Both the position numbers and the translations under genes were made by a program. A DNA stretch of 56,921 bases from Clostridia bacterium (GTDB lineage Bacteria > Bacillota > Clostridia > Oscillospirales > CAG-272). The notes below the pieces were generated by a model. It was given only the letters and a program-made list of their open reading frames with translations, ran no database searches and was not told where the DNA came from. Below are positions 35,280 to 42,499 of this stretch, piece after piece (the first letter of the stretch is position 1; each line of letters opens with the position of its first letter). Location: positions 1 through 56,921 of the forward strand of contig JAFYPF010000015.1 in NCBI GenBank assembly GCA_017547655.1, read 5' to 3'.

Positions 35280-36101
35280 TTATTCAATCAAGGTCTTATC
35301 GTCGCTCGGAACGTGTCCTAGTAATTTGGTATAAGCTCTGTAAAAAGATGAATAATCCCCAAAACCTGATTCAATTGCGGCGCGACTGGCAGAATACCCT
35401 TTGTTAATTAACTGTTGGGCCTGCGTAACCCGCTTATAATTTATGTACTTTCCAACGGTAGTACCCGTTGCTTTTCTAAAAACTTTATTTAAATGGTGCT
35501 TACTTATATAGAATTTTTTAGAAAGAAAGTCGAGCGAAACGGGCGTACAAATATTTTCATTCAAATATGTTATCATATCCGACACCGCAGTATTTAAATC
35601 CCCCTTCGGAGCAGTATTATCTACAGTTTTACTCATATAAAGCAATTTTGCAAGAAGGCTCTGTACAGCAATAGAAATTGACATTTCTTTGATATCGTCG
35701 GGCATTAAGCGACACTCAAACACACCTTCATACCCCTCGCGCAGCCTAAAGCTACTTATATTCTCATAATAAAATTTACCGTTGTTTGCCCCATAAAAGG
35801 ATAATAGCAGCTTTCTTATTTCCTCGGGAACTATATCCTCGGAAAAATGCAATACATAACGCTTGTAAGGGGTTGCACTCATTATTTTAACGCCGTGAAA
35901 GACGTTAGGTCCAATAAGCAAAACACTGTAAGGCTTTGGTCTGTATTCTTTACCCTCTATAAGATAAACAACGTCACCGTCTTCAAAATAAACAACCTCA
36001 TATAAGCTATGACAATGAAGGTCAAAATCCTGCGTAGACGTATCCCCGACAGTATGGTGCATAAATATATGTTTTGTCTTAATTTCGTCTCTCTGCAACA
36101 T
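35280..36101 (-). CDS. AraC-family transcriptional regulator
   Basis: A 273-aa regulator with an N-terminal cupin sugar-sensing domain (HCHSLYEVVYFEDGD, YSVLLIGPNVFHGV) and two C-terminal helix-turn-helix motifs (LDFLSKKFYISKHHLNKVFRK and SASRAAIESGFGDYSSFYRAY). The ATG at 36101 follows AGGGGTG; the longer start at 36125 would overlap the -10 element. It is divergent from uxaC and the dehydrogenase gene, so it is the obvious candidate regulator of hexuronate use; the effector is inferred. Confidence 0.88.
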   Translation of the reverse strand: MLQRDEIKTKHIFMHHTVGDTSTQDFDLHCHSLYEVVYFEDGDVVYLIEGKEYRPKPYSVLLIGPNVFHGVKIMSATPYKRYVLHFSEDIVPEEIRKLLLSFYGANNGKFYYENISSFRLREGYEGVFECRLMPDDIKEMSISIAVQSLLAKLLYMSKTVDNTAPKGDLNTAVSDMITYLNENICTPVSLDFLSKKFYISKHHLNKVFRKATGTTVGKYINYKRVTQAQQLINKGYSASRAAIESGFGDYSSFYRAYTKLLGHVPSDDKTLIE

Positions 36102-36123
36102 TTTTCTCACCCCTTCCGACTGC

Positions 36124-36152
36124 ATTATACACCCGATTCGCTATTTTTGCAA
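36124..36152 (-). promoter_or_regulatory. SigA-type promoter of the AraC regulator
   Basis: Read leftward: TTGCAA (36152-36147), 17 bases, TATAAT (36129-36124), about 23 bases before the ATG. It is divergent from the uxaC promoter 22 bases away. Confidence 0.8.
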
Positions 36153-36173
36153 TACTCACGTCAAAAAATGCAA

Positions 36174-36202
36174 TTGAAAAGATAAACAGACAATGTTATA
36201 AT
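36174..36202 (+). promoter_or_regulatory. SigA-type promoter of uxaC with overlapping inverted repeat
   Basis: TTGAAA (36174-36179), 17 bases ending TGT, TATAAT (36197-36202). ACAAT and ATTGT (36190-36206) flank the -10 as a short inverted repeat. The predicted leader to uxaC is about 205 bases. Confidence 0.78.
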
Positions 36203-36225
36203 ATTGTAAACAATAAATGTGTATA

Positions 36226-36245
36226 TTAGTATAGTAAAATACTAA
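36226..36245. repeat. Seven-bp inverted repeat, candidate operator of the hexuronate genes
   Basis: TTAGTAT (36226-36232), six bases, ATACTAA (36239-36245), just downstream of the predicted transcript start. The rest of the leader (36246-36415) repeats the words CCGTT, AAACGG and CGGTTTC, with GTTTCA/TGAAAC around 36350; it has no recognised fold. Confidence 0.5.
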
Positions 36246-36415
36246 CCATTACAAAAAATAAGGCTCGGTATATGTTTCCAAAACCGTTATAACAGTCTTT
36301 AAAACGGAAATGACTTCCCCGTTACACTCGAAAGTACGGTTTCATATTTTGAAACGGTGGTGGCTGTTTACGGCTTCCCAAAAAACAAATACACTATAAT
36401 TCTTGGAGAAAATAT

Positions 36416-37807
36416 ATGAATAATTTTTTTGACAAAAACGTCTTTTTAGGAAATAAAACTTCAAAAAAACTCTATAAGGAAGTTAAAGCTCTCCCTATAT
36501 TCGACTATCATTGTCACCTTTCTCCCAAAGAAATTGCAGAGGACAGAAAGTTTTATAACCTCGGAGAGTTATGGCTCGAGGGAGACCATTATAAATGGCG
36601 ACTTATGAGAGCGAACGGAGCTGACGAAGAATACGTTACCGGAAAAGCCGACTACAAATCGAAATTTTTCGAATTTGCAAAAGCGGCTGAAAATGCTGCA
36701 GGTAATGCAGTATACCACTGGATACATTTAGAGCTAAAAAAGTATTTTTGTATTGACAAGCCTCTAAACAGCGATACTGCCGAAGAAATTTGGAATAAGA
36801 CGAAAGAAATGATGAAAGATGGCTCTTTCTCTGCACAAAAGCTTATTTTAAAATCAAACGTTGAAGCAGTATTCACTACCGACGATCCCGCCGATACGCT
36901 CGAATATCACAAAGCTATAAAAGACTCTTCATTCCCCGTAAGAGTTTCTCCGTCTTGCAGACCCGATATGGCGATTTGCGGTATAACCAAACCCGAATTC
37001 AAAGCATATATCGAAAAGGCTGAAAAAGTAAGCTCTGTAAAAATCGACTCAATAGACGGTATGGAAGAGTTTCTTACAAAGAGAATTAAGTTCTTTGCAG
37101 AAAACGGCTGTAAAGTATCCGACATCAGCTTGACCACTCTCCCCACAACCGTGGGGACAAAGGAAGATGCCGATAAAGCTCTTAAAGCTACCCTTTCAGG
37201 CGAAGAAATAACCGAAAAAATGACAAGCGACTATGTTTCATATCTCCTTGTATTCGTCGCAAAAGAATATAAGACCAATGATATAGCTCAACAGCTCCAT
37301 ATGTCAGCCTTGCGTAACAATAACAGCAACCTCTTTGCAAAAGCGGGCGCTGATTCGGGTAACGACTCCGTTGCAAAGATTGCGGATATCGATGCGCTTC
37401 GCAATTTACTTGATGCTATGGCAAAGAATAACGGTCTTCCCAAGACTATCGTTTATACACTCAACAACGCAAACTATTACGAACTTGCAACTATGATAGG
37501 CAACTTCTGGGGCGAAAACGGCGGAAATCTTCAGCTCGGTGCGGCTTGGTGGTTCTGCGATCACCTCGAAGGAATAAAAGAACAGCTTAAAATGTGTTCA
37601 GCAACAGGTCTGCTCGGCAAATTTAACGGTATGCTTACCGACAGCAGAAGTTTTACTTCCTATGCAAGACACGATTATTTCAGAAGAATTCTCTGCACCT
37701 ATGTCGGAGGACTTGTTGAAAACGGTGAATTTGAAGAAAATGCGGCAAAGAAGCTCGTAAAGAACCTTTCTATTGAAAATGCACGTAACTTCTTCTCTAT
37801 AAAATAA
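36416..37807 (+). CDS. uxaC: Glucuronate isomerase
   Basis: A 463-aa amidohydrolase-fold isomerase converting D-glucuronate to fructuronate and galacturonate to tagaturonate. It opens with FLGNKTSKKLYKEVKALPIFDYHCHLSP, where the HxH metal-ligand motif lies near residue 33, and continues with TDDPADTL near 148, VRVSPSCRPD, and the C-terminal LTDSRSFTSYARHDYFRRIL. GGAG precedes the ATG. With the following dehydrogenase it starts breakdown of pectin- or mucin-derived uronic acids. Confidence 0.96.
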   Translation: MNNFFDKNVFLGNKTSKKLYKEVKALPIFDYHCHLSPKEIAEDRKFYNLGELWLEGDHYKWRLMRANGADEEYVTGKADYKSKFFEFAKAAENAAGNAVYHWIHLELKKYFCIDKPLNSDTAEEIWNKTKEMMKDGSFSAQKLILKSNVEAVFTTDDPADTLEYHKAIKDSSFPVRVSPSCRPDMAICGITKPEFKAYIEKAEKVSSVKIDSIDGMEEFLTKRIKFFAENGCKVSDISLTTLPTTVGTKEDADKALKATLSGEEITEKMTSDYVSYLLVFVAKEYKTNDIAQQLHMSALRNNNSNLFAKAGADSGNDSVAKIADIDALRNLLDAMAKNNGLPKTIVYTLNNANYYELATMIGNFWGENGGNLQLGAAWWFCDHLEGIKEQLKMCSATGLLGKFNGMLTDSRSFTSYARHDYFRRILCTYVGGLVENGEFEENAAKKLVKNLSIENARNFFSIK

Positions 37808-37834
37808 ACTTAACTAATAAGGAGAAAAACCACT

Positions 37835-38674
37835 ATGAAATATACTCATGATCTTACAGGAAAAACAGCAGTTGTAACGGGAGCAGGCGGTATTCTCTGC
37901 TCCGACTTTGCGGTACTCCTTGCAGAAAACGGCGCAGAGGTTGCGCTTCTCGACCTTAACCTTGAAGCGGTACAAAAGTTTGCTGACAAAATCAACTCAA
38001 ATGGCGGAAAAGCTATTGCGGTAAAAGCAAACGTTCTCGAAAAAGAATCCCTTGAGGAAGCCAAAAAACAAGTACTCGAAGCGTTTGGGAAAGTAGATAT
38101 TCTTATTAACGGCGCCGGCGGCAACAACCCCAAGGGCACTTCTGATGATGAGTTCTATACCGACGAAAGCGCAAAGGAGTCGGTTAAATCATTCTTCGAG
38201 CTCGATCAGGCAGGTATTCAGTTTGTTCTCAACCTCAACTTTATGGGAACACTTCTTCCCACACAAGCGTTTGCTCCTCTTATGCTCAACAAGAACGGCG
38301 TAATTATTAACATTTCTTCTATGAATGCGTATAGACCTCTTACAAAGATTCCCGCATACAGCGGTGCAAAAGCGGCTATTTCGAACTTTACACAGTACCT
38401 TGCAGTATATTTTGCAAAAGCAGGTATCAGAGTAAATGCTATTGCCCCCGGATTCTTTGTAACACACCAGAACCGCGGACTTCTCTTCAACGAAGACGGT
38501 ACACCTACAGCTCGTACCGGTAAAATTCTCAATGCAACCCCAATGGGACGTTTTGGCGAAGCAAGTGAGCTTGGCGGAACACTTATGTGGCTTGTTGATA
38601 ATGAAGCTTCAAGCTTCGTTACGGGTATAGTAGTTCCCGTTGACGGCGGTTTCTCTGCATACAGCGGGGTGTAA
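37835..38674 (+). CDS. SDR-family mannonate/fructuronate oxidoreductase
   Basis: A 279-aa short-chain dehydrogenase of the YjmF/UxuB-like group, reducing D-fructuronate to D-mannonate with NAD(P)H. Motifs: TGAGGILCSDFA (TGxxxGxG type) near residue 16, GAGGNN near 93, catalytic Ser in NISSMNAYRPL near 165 and YSGAKAA (Tyr-x3-Lys) near 178; APGFFVTHQNRGLL is characteristic of the group. It lies 27 bases after uxaC. No uxuA, kdgK or kdgA is present in the window; a coding remnant follows. Confidence 0.88.
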   Translation: MKYTHDLTGKTAVVTGAGGILCSDFAVLLAENGAEVALLDLNLEAVQKFADKINSNGGKAIAVKANVLEKESLEEAKKQVLEAFGKVDILINGAGGNNPKGTSDDEFYTDESAKESVKSFFELDQAGIQFVLNLNFMGTLLPTQAFAPLMLNKNGVIINISSMNAYRPLTKIPAYSGAKAAISNFTQYLAVYFAKAGIRVNAIAPGFFVTHQNRGLLFNEDGTPTARTGKILNATPMGRFGEASELGGTLMWLVDNEASSFVTGIVVPVDGGFSAYSGV

Positions 38675-38684
38675 AAAAAGTTAA

Positions 38685-38774
38685 AGTGTAATTTTTCAGT
38701 TTTTTCAGATAAAATAGCGCTTGAACTCGATGCACGAATAAGCAAAGGTGTTAAGCCCAACTACAACTTCTAAT
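38685..38774 (+). pseudogene. C-terminal remnant of an unidentified gene
   Basis: An open frame without a start encodes about 29 codons ending in TAA at 38772-38774, containing SDKIALELDARISKG and ending VKPNYNF. The amphipathic composition looks like a true protein C-terminus, while the upstream part is gone: only ten bases after the SDR stop a stop codon closes the frame. The source gene is not identified; a third gene of the uronate operon lost by deletion is a reasonable guess. Confidence 0.35.
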
Positions 38775-38800
38775 AATTCGATCACAAAAGATTATACAAC

Positions 38801-38850
38801 AAAAAGGTTGAGATGCTTGCTTACAAAAAGCACGTGCCTCAACCTTTTTT
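38801..38850 (+). terminator. Bidirectional terminator after the hexuronate genes
   Basis: AAAAAGGTTGAG (38801-38812) pairs with CTCAACCTTTTT (38838-38849); the inner bases give GCTTGC/GCACGTGC. It serves the rightward operon and the leftward XRE gene. Confidence 0.86.
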
Positions 38851-38861
38851 ATATATGCTAA

Positions 38862-39101
38862 TCAGAGCCCAAAAAGATAGTCCGGTGACACTTTCAATAT
38901 TTTACACAAAACCAACAATTCATAATCAGCAACAAAACGTATTCCGATCTCTATGCGACTTATACTGTCCCTCTCAACAATTACACCCTCAACTTGCAAT
39001 TTTGCCGCAAAATTTTCTTGTGTAAGTCCTTGTTTTTTACGCGCTTCAGCTATTCTTTCTCCACAAATATTCTTTTCACCTTTGTAATCATAAATCTTCA
39101 T
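38862..39101 (-). CDS. XRE-family helix-turn-helix regulator
   Basis: A 79-aa protein consisting of one Cro/CI-type HTH: ERIAEARKKQGLTQENFAAKLQ, then RDSISRIEIGIRFVADYELLVLCKIL, ending VSPDYLFGL. It is compact, with no effector domain. The ATG at 39101 is chosen over an upstream TTG. Divergent from a broken AbrB-type gene; inverted repeats between them suggest autoregulation. Confidence 0.83.
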   Translation of the reverse strand: MKIYDYKGEKNICGERIAEARKKQGLTQENFAAKLQVEGVIVERDSISRIEIGIRFVADYELLVLCKILKVSPDYLFGL

Positions 39102-39120
39102 AATCAATTACCGCCATTGT

Positions 39121-39178
39121 GTTAATATTAAGAATTAACTTGACTTTAACATTTTTTTAAATTATAACCGTGTTAAAG
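39121..39178 (+). promoter_or_regulatory. Promoter and inverted repeats between the XRE gene and the AbrB-type gene
   Basis: Rightward promoter TTGACT (39140-39145), 17 bases, TATAAC (39163-39168). CTTTAACA (39144-39151) and TGTTAAAG (39171-39178) form an eight-base inverted repeat straddling the -10. A second repeat, GTTAAT...ATTAAC, spans 39121-39139. These are good operator candidates for the adjoining small regulators. Confidence 0.68.
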
Positions 39179-39220
39179 ATAAGAATATTAAATTTGTTAT
39201 AAGAAATTAGGAGAAAATTT

Positions 39221-39385
39221 ATGAAACAAATAGGTATAATAAAAGAAATTGACAAGCTCGGAAGAATAGTTGATCCAAAAGTGTTAAGAGAAAGATATTC
39301 ACTGGATAATAAGGTTTAAATAATACTAACCCCAAATGGCATTCTATTAAAAAATCCCGACTATATTATTACAAGAATAAAATGA
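39221..39385 (+). pseudogene. AbrB/SpoVT-type DNA-binding protein with an in-frame stop
   Basis: ATG at 39221, with TTAGGAG ten bases upstream, encodes MKQIGIIKEIDKLGRIVDPK and continues VLRERYSLDNKV, a swapped-hairpin AbrB domain. Codon 33 is TAA (39317-39319). The same frame then continues IILTPNGILLKNPDYIITRIK to TGA at 39383-39385, exactly the expected second half (family pattern NKVEI..T..GILLKNP). One substitution, for example GAA to TAA, explains it. It may be a recent pseudogene, a sequencing error, or a truncated 32-aa product. Confidence 0.8.
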
Positions 39386-39466
39386 ACAAATATCAACAAA
39401 AATCTTCTTTCTTTTTAATATAATGTACAAACTTTTTATTTTCTCAAAAAACTTTTCATTTTTCTA

Positions 39467-39495
39467 TTGACTTATCCATAAAAATCCTGTATATA
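39467..39495 (+). promoter_or_regulatory. SigA-type promoter of the Na/Pi cotransporter gene
   Basis: TTGACT (39467-39472), 17 bases, TATATA (39490-39495), about 50 bases before the ATG at 39544. Confidence 0.65.
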
Positions 39496-39543
39496 TTATA
39501 ATGGAAATTTATGATAAGAAGAAAAGAAAGGAAGGAGAGAAAT

Positions 39544-41292
39544 ATGGAATACATTTTTAACGTATTGACAATGATAGGCGGTCTTTGCCTATTCCTGTTC
39601 GGCATGAACGTCATGGGACAGGCTCTCGAAGTAAGCGCAGGTAATAATCTGCGAAACATTTTAGCAAAATTAACAGACAAAAAATCAGTAGGCTTTTTTA
39701 CAGGTGTAGTTATAACTGCCATAATACAAAGTTCATCTGCCACAACCGTTATGGTAGTCGGATTTGTAAATTCAGGTCTGCTTACCCTTAAACAATCGGT
39801 TAGCGTAATTATAGGCGCTAACGTAGGTACAACGGTCACCGCTTGGATCCTCAGCCTTGCGGGCATCGGTGACGGTAACTTTGTTGTTCAGCTTTTTAAA
39901 CCCGAATCATTTACCCCCATTCTTGCTCTCGTCGGAATAATACTTTATATGTTCTGCAAGAGCCAAAAGAAACACAACATCGGACTCATTTTCCTCGGCT
40001 TTGCAACACTTATGTTCGGTATGGAAACGATGTCATCGGCAGTCGGATTTCTCAAGGAACAGCAGTGGTTCCGCGAACTCTTTATAATGTTCGAAAATCC
40101 TATTTTGGGTGTTCTTGCAGGTACTTTCCTCACAGCGCTTATTCAAAGCTCATCTGCATCAGTCGGTATTTTGCAGGCACTTGCCAATGAAACAGGCGCT
40201 GTCTCCTACGGCGCGGCATTACCTATCATAATGGGTATGAACATCGGTACTTGTATTACCGCTATGATTTCATCTGTAGGCGCAAATAAGAACGGTAAGA
40301 GAGCAGCTCTTATACACCTCTCTTTCAACGTTATAGGCACCGCATTCCTGCTCATAGCATTCTGGATTATAAAGCTGATTTTCAACTTTGCATTACTAAA
40401 CGAATCGGCAACCTATCTCGGTATAGCTGTTTCTCACACAACAATGAAGATTGTCTGCACAGTGTTGCTTCTTCCCTTGGCAGGACTTCTCGAAAAGATA
40501 TCCTATTGGATTATCCCGAAAGACAGCACTCCCGAAAAAACCGAGATACTCGACGAACGTCTTTTTGCAACTCCGGCTGTTGCTTTGGAACGTGCGCACA
40601 AGGTTACTATTGATATGGCAAAATGCGCTATCTCTACCCTTACAAATTCACTCAAAGTATTTGAAAATTATTCCACCGAACTTGCAGATACTATCCGCAA
40701 AGGAGAAGAACAGACAGATAAATACGAGGATGCTTTGGGTTCATACCTTGTTAAGCTTTCAACACTAAAAATCAGCGAAGCTGACAATGCAGAAGCCGCT
40801 ATGCTTCTTAAGCTTATCGGGGATTTCGAAAGAATTTCCGACCACGGCGTAAATATACTTGAAGCAGCGGAAGAATTAAGAGAAAAGAAACTTGCGTTCT
40901 CCGACGTTGCTCAAAAAGAAATTAAAACTATGATAAACGCAACACATGAAGTTTTGGAATTGTCGTTAAAAGCTTTTTCTGACGGCGACAATGAAGCTCT
41001 TATGGAAATATCCCCTCTTGAACAAGTTATTGACGAGTTAAAAGAAAAACTCCGTTCAAATCATATTATGAGACTTCAATCAGGCAACTGTTCGATCGAG
41101 GTTGGTTTCGTGTGGTCTGACCTTATAACCGACTTTGAAAGAACTTCTGACCACTGCTCCAATATTGCAGGTTGCCTTATTGACCTTGCAAAGCACGATA
41201 TGAACATTCACGAACATTTACGCGCAATTAAAGCAGACGAGGGAATGTACAAAGAAAAGGTTAATTTCTACAAAGAAAAATACGCAATATAA
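39544..41292 (+). CDS. Na/Pi cotransporter family protein with PhoU-like C-terminal domain
   Basis: A 582-aa fusion. Residues 1 to about 320 form the NptA/PNaS transporter with two inverted repeats, each marked by QSS: AIIQSSSATTVMVV near residue 60 and ALIQSSSASVGIL near 203. Residues about 345-582 are two PhoU-type three-helix bundles (LLKLIGDFERISDHGVNI and SDLITDFERTSDHCSNIAG are the paired metal-binding motifs). It imports phosphate with sodium, with PhoU sensing regulation. The ATG at 39544 follows AAGGAG. Own promoter and terminator. Confidence 0.92.
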   Translation: MEYIFNVLTMIGGLCLFLFGMNVMGQALEVSAGNNLRNILAKLTDKKSVGFFTGVVITAIIQSSSATTVMVVGFVNSGLLTLKQSVSVIIGANVGTTVTAWILSLAGIGDGNFVVQLFKPESFTPILALVGIILYMFCKSQKKHNIGLIFLGFATLMFGMETMSSAVGFLKEQQWFRELFIMFENPILGVLAGTFLTALIQSSSASVGILQALANETGAVSYGAALPIIMGMNIGTCITAMISSVGANKNGKRAALIHLSFNVIGTAFLLIAFWIIKLIFNFALLNESATYLGIAVSHTTMKIVCTVLLLPLAGLLEKISYWIIPKDSTPEKTEILDERLFATPAVALERAHKVTIDMAKCAISTLTNSLKVFENYSTELADTIRKGEEQTDKYEDALGSYLVKLSTLKISEADNAEAAMLLKLIGDFERISDHGVNILEAAEELREKKLAFSDVAQKEIKTMINATHEVLELSLKAFSDGDNEALMEISPLEQVIDELKEKLRSNHIMRLQSGNCSIEVGFVWSDLITDFERTSDHCSNIAGCLIDLAKHDMNIHEHLRAIKADEGMYKEKVNFYKEKYAI

Positions 41293-41311
41293 TTTATATC
41301 CAATAACAAGA

Positions 41312-41352
41312 AAAACAGTCCGTACATCAATTGTACGGACTGTTTTGATTTA
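41312..41352 (+). terminator. Strong bidirectional terminator
   Basis: AAAACAGTCCGTACA (41312-41326) pairs perfectly over 15 bp with TGTACGGACTGTTTT (41332-41346). It serves the rightward cotransporter gene and the leftward tgt end. Confidence 0.92.
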
Positions 41353-42483
41353 TAATCTGTATTCAAGCACTTCTCTGTATTCATTATAGAACGTTTCAAA
41401 CGTACCGTTGTCAAGGTGTTCTCTTATTTTTTCCATAAGCTCATTATAGAAATAGAGATTATGCAAAACACAGAGACGCATTCCAAGCATTTCTCTCGCC
41501 TTAAACAAATGTCTGATATACGCTCTGCTGTATGCACGGCACACGGGACAGTTACAATCCTCGTCAATCGGTCTCGGATCGTTGAAAAACTTTTCGTTAT
41601 TCAAATTCAGCTTGCCCTTCCACGTAAATAAGTTTGCGTGGCGTGCATTTCTGCTCGGCATTACACAGTCAAAGAAGTCAACGCCTCTATGCACAGCTTC
41701 AAGTATATTAACGGGCGTTCCTACACCCATAAGATATCTCGGCTTATCTTTAGGCATAAACGGCTCAACGTGGTCTATAACATCGTACATTATCTCTGCA
41801 GGCTCACCAACCGCAAGTCCGCCTATAGCATACCCCGGCAAATCAAGCTCGGCTATCTGCTTCATATGCTCAATTCTAAGGTCATTATAGGTACAACCTT
41901 GGTTTATTCCCCAAAGCATCTGTTGAGGGTTAACGGTATCAGGCAATGAATTAAGTCTTTCAAGCTCTGCTTTGCATCTGTATAGCCAACGTGTTGTTCT
42001 CTCGCAAGAACGCTTTGAATAAAGGTATTCTGCAGGGTTTTCAACACATTCATCAAACGCCATTGCAATATCTGAACCTAAATTTGACTGTATCTGCATT
42101 GACTCTTCGGGCCCCATAAATATTTTCTTTCCGTCCATGTGAGACTGGAACGCAACACCCTCTTCTGTGATTTTGCGAAGTTGAGCAAGCGAAAACACCT
42201 GAAAACCGCCCGAGTCTGTCAAGATAGGTCCGTCCCAATTAAAAAACTTATGAAGACCACCAAGCTCTTTGATCAGCTTATCTCCGGGTCTTATATGAAG
42301 GTGGTAAGTATTCGACAGTTCAACCTGACATTTTATTTCTCTGAGGTCCATAGTTGACACTCCGCCCTTTATTGCTGCGCTCGTGCCAACGTTCATAAAC
42401 ACGGGAGTCTGTATATCTCCGTGCGGAGTTGAAAATACACCTCTTCGCGCATTCCCCTCTGTTTTCAATAATTTAAAAGCCAT
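41350..42483 (-). CDS. tgt: tRNA-guanine transglycosylase
   Basis: A 377-aa enzyme that exchanges guanine-34 for preQ1 in Asn, Asp, His and Tyr tRNAs, leading to queuosine. It shows the TIM barrel with LTDSGGFQVFSLA near residue 88 (catalytic Asp), GGLAVGEP near 220 (substrate pocket), DFFDCVMPSRNARHANLFT (second Asp) and the zinc site C-x-C-x2-C...H in CNCPVCRAYSRAYIRH. Last gene of miaB-mutS-mutL-tgt, 17 bases after mutL. It modifies the same tRNA(Asn)/tRNA(Asp) anticodons that the aspS operon serves. Confidence 0.97.
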   Translation of the reverse strand: MAFKLLKTEGNARRGVFSTPHGDIQTPVFMNVGTSAAIKGGVSTMDLREIKCQVELSNTYHLHIRPGDKLIKELGGLHKFFNWDGPILTDSGGFQVFSLAQLRKITEEGVAFQSHMDGKKIFMGPEESMQIQSNLGSDIAMAFDECVENPAEYLYSKRSCERTTRWLYRCKAELERLNSLPDTVNPQQMLWGINQGCTYNDLRIEHMKQIAELDLPGYAIGGLAVGEPAEIMYDVIDHVEPFMPKDKPRYLMGVGTPVNILEAVHRGVDFFDCVMPSRNARHANLFTWKGKLNLNNEKFFNDPRPIDEDCNCPVCRAYSRAYIRHLFKAREMLGMRLCVLHNLYFYNELMEKIREHLDNGTFETFYNEYREVLEYRL

Positions 42484-42499
42484 AATATCTCCTTAAATC

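Noticed and set aside
34153-35280. SigE promoter for spoIID
   Set aside because: CATATAAA occurs upstream (35255-35262 region) but no -35 at acceptable spacing, so not called.
38218-38760. 180-codon minus-strand ORF
   Set aside because: Antisense to the mannonate/fructuronate dehydrogenase, which has full SDR motifs.
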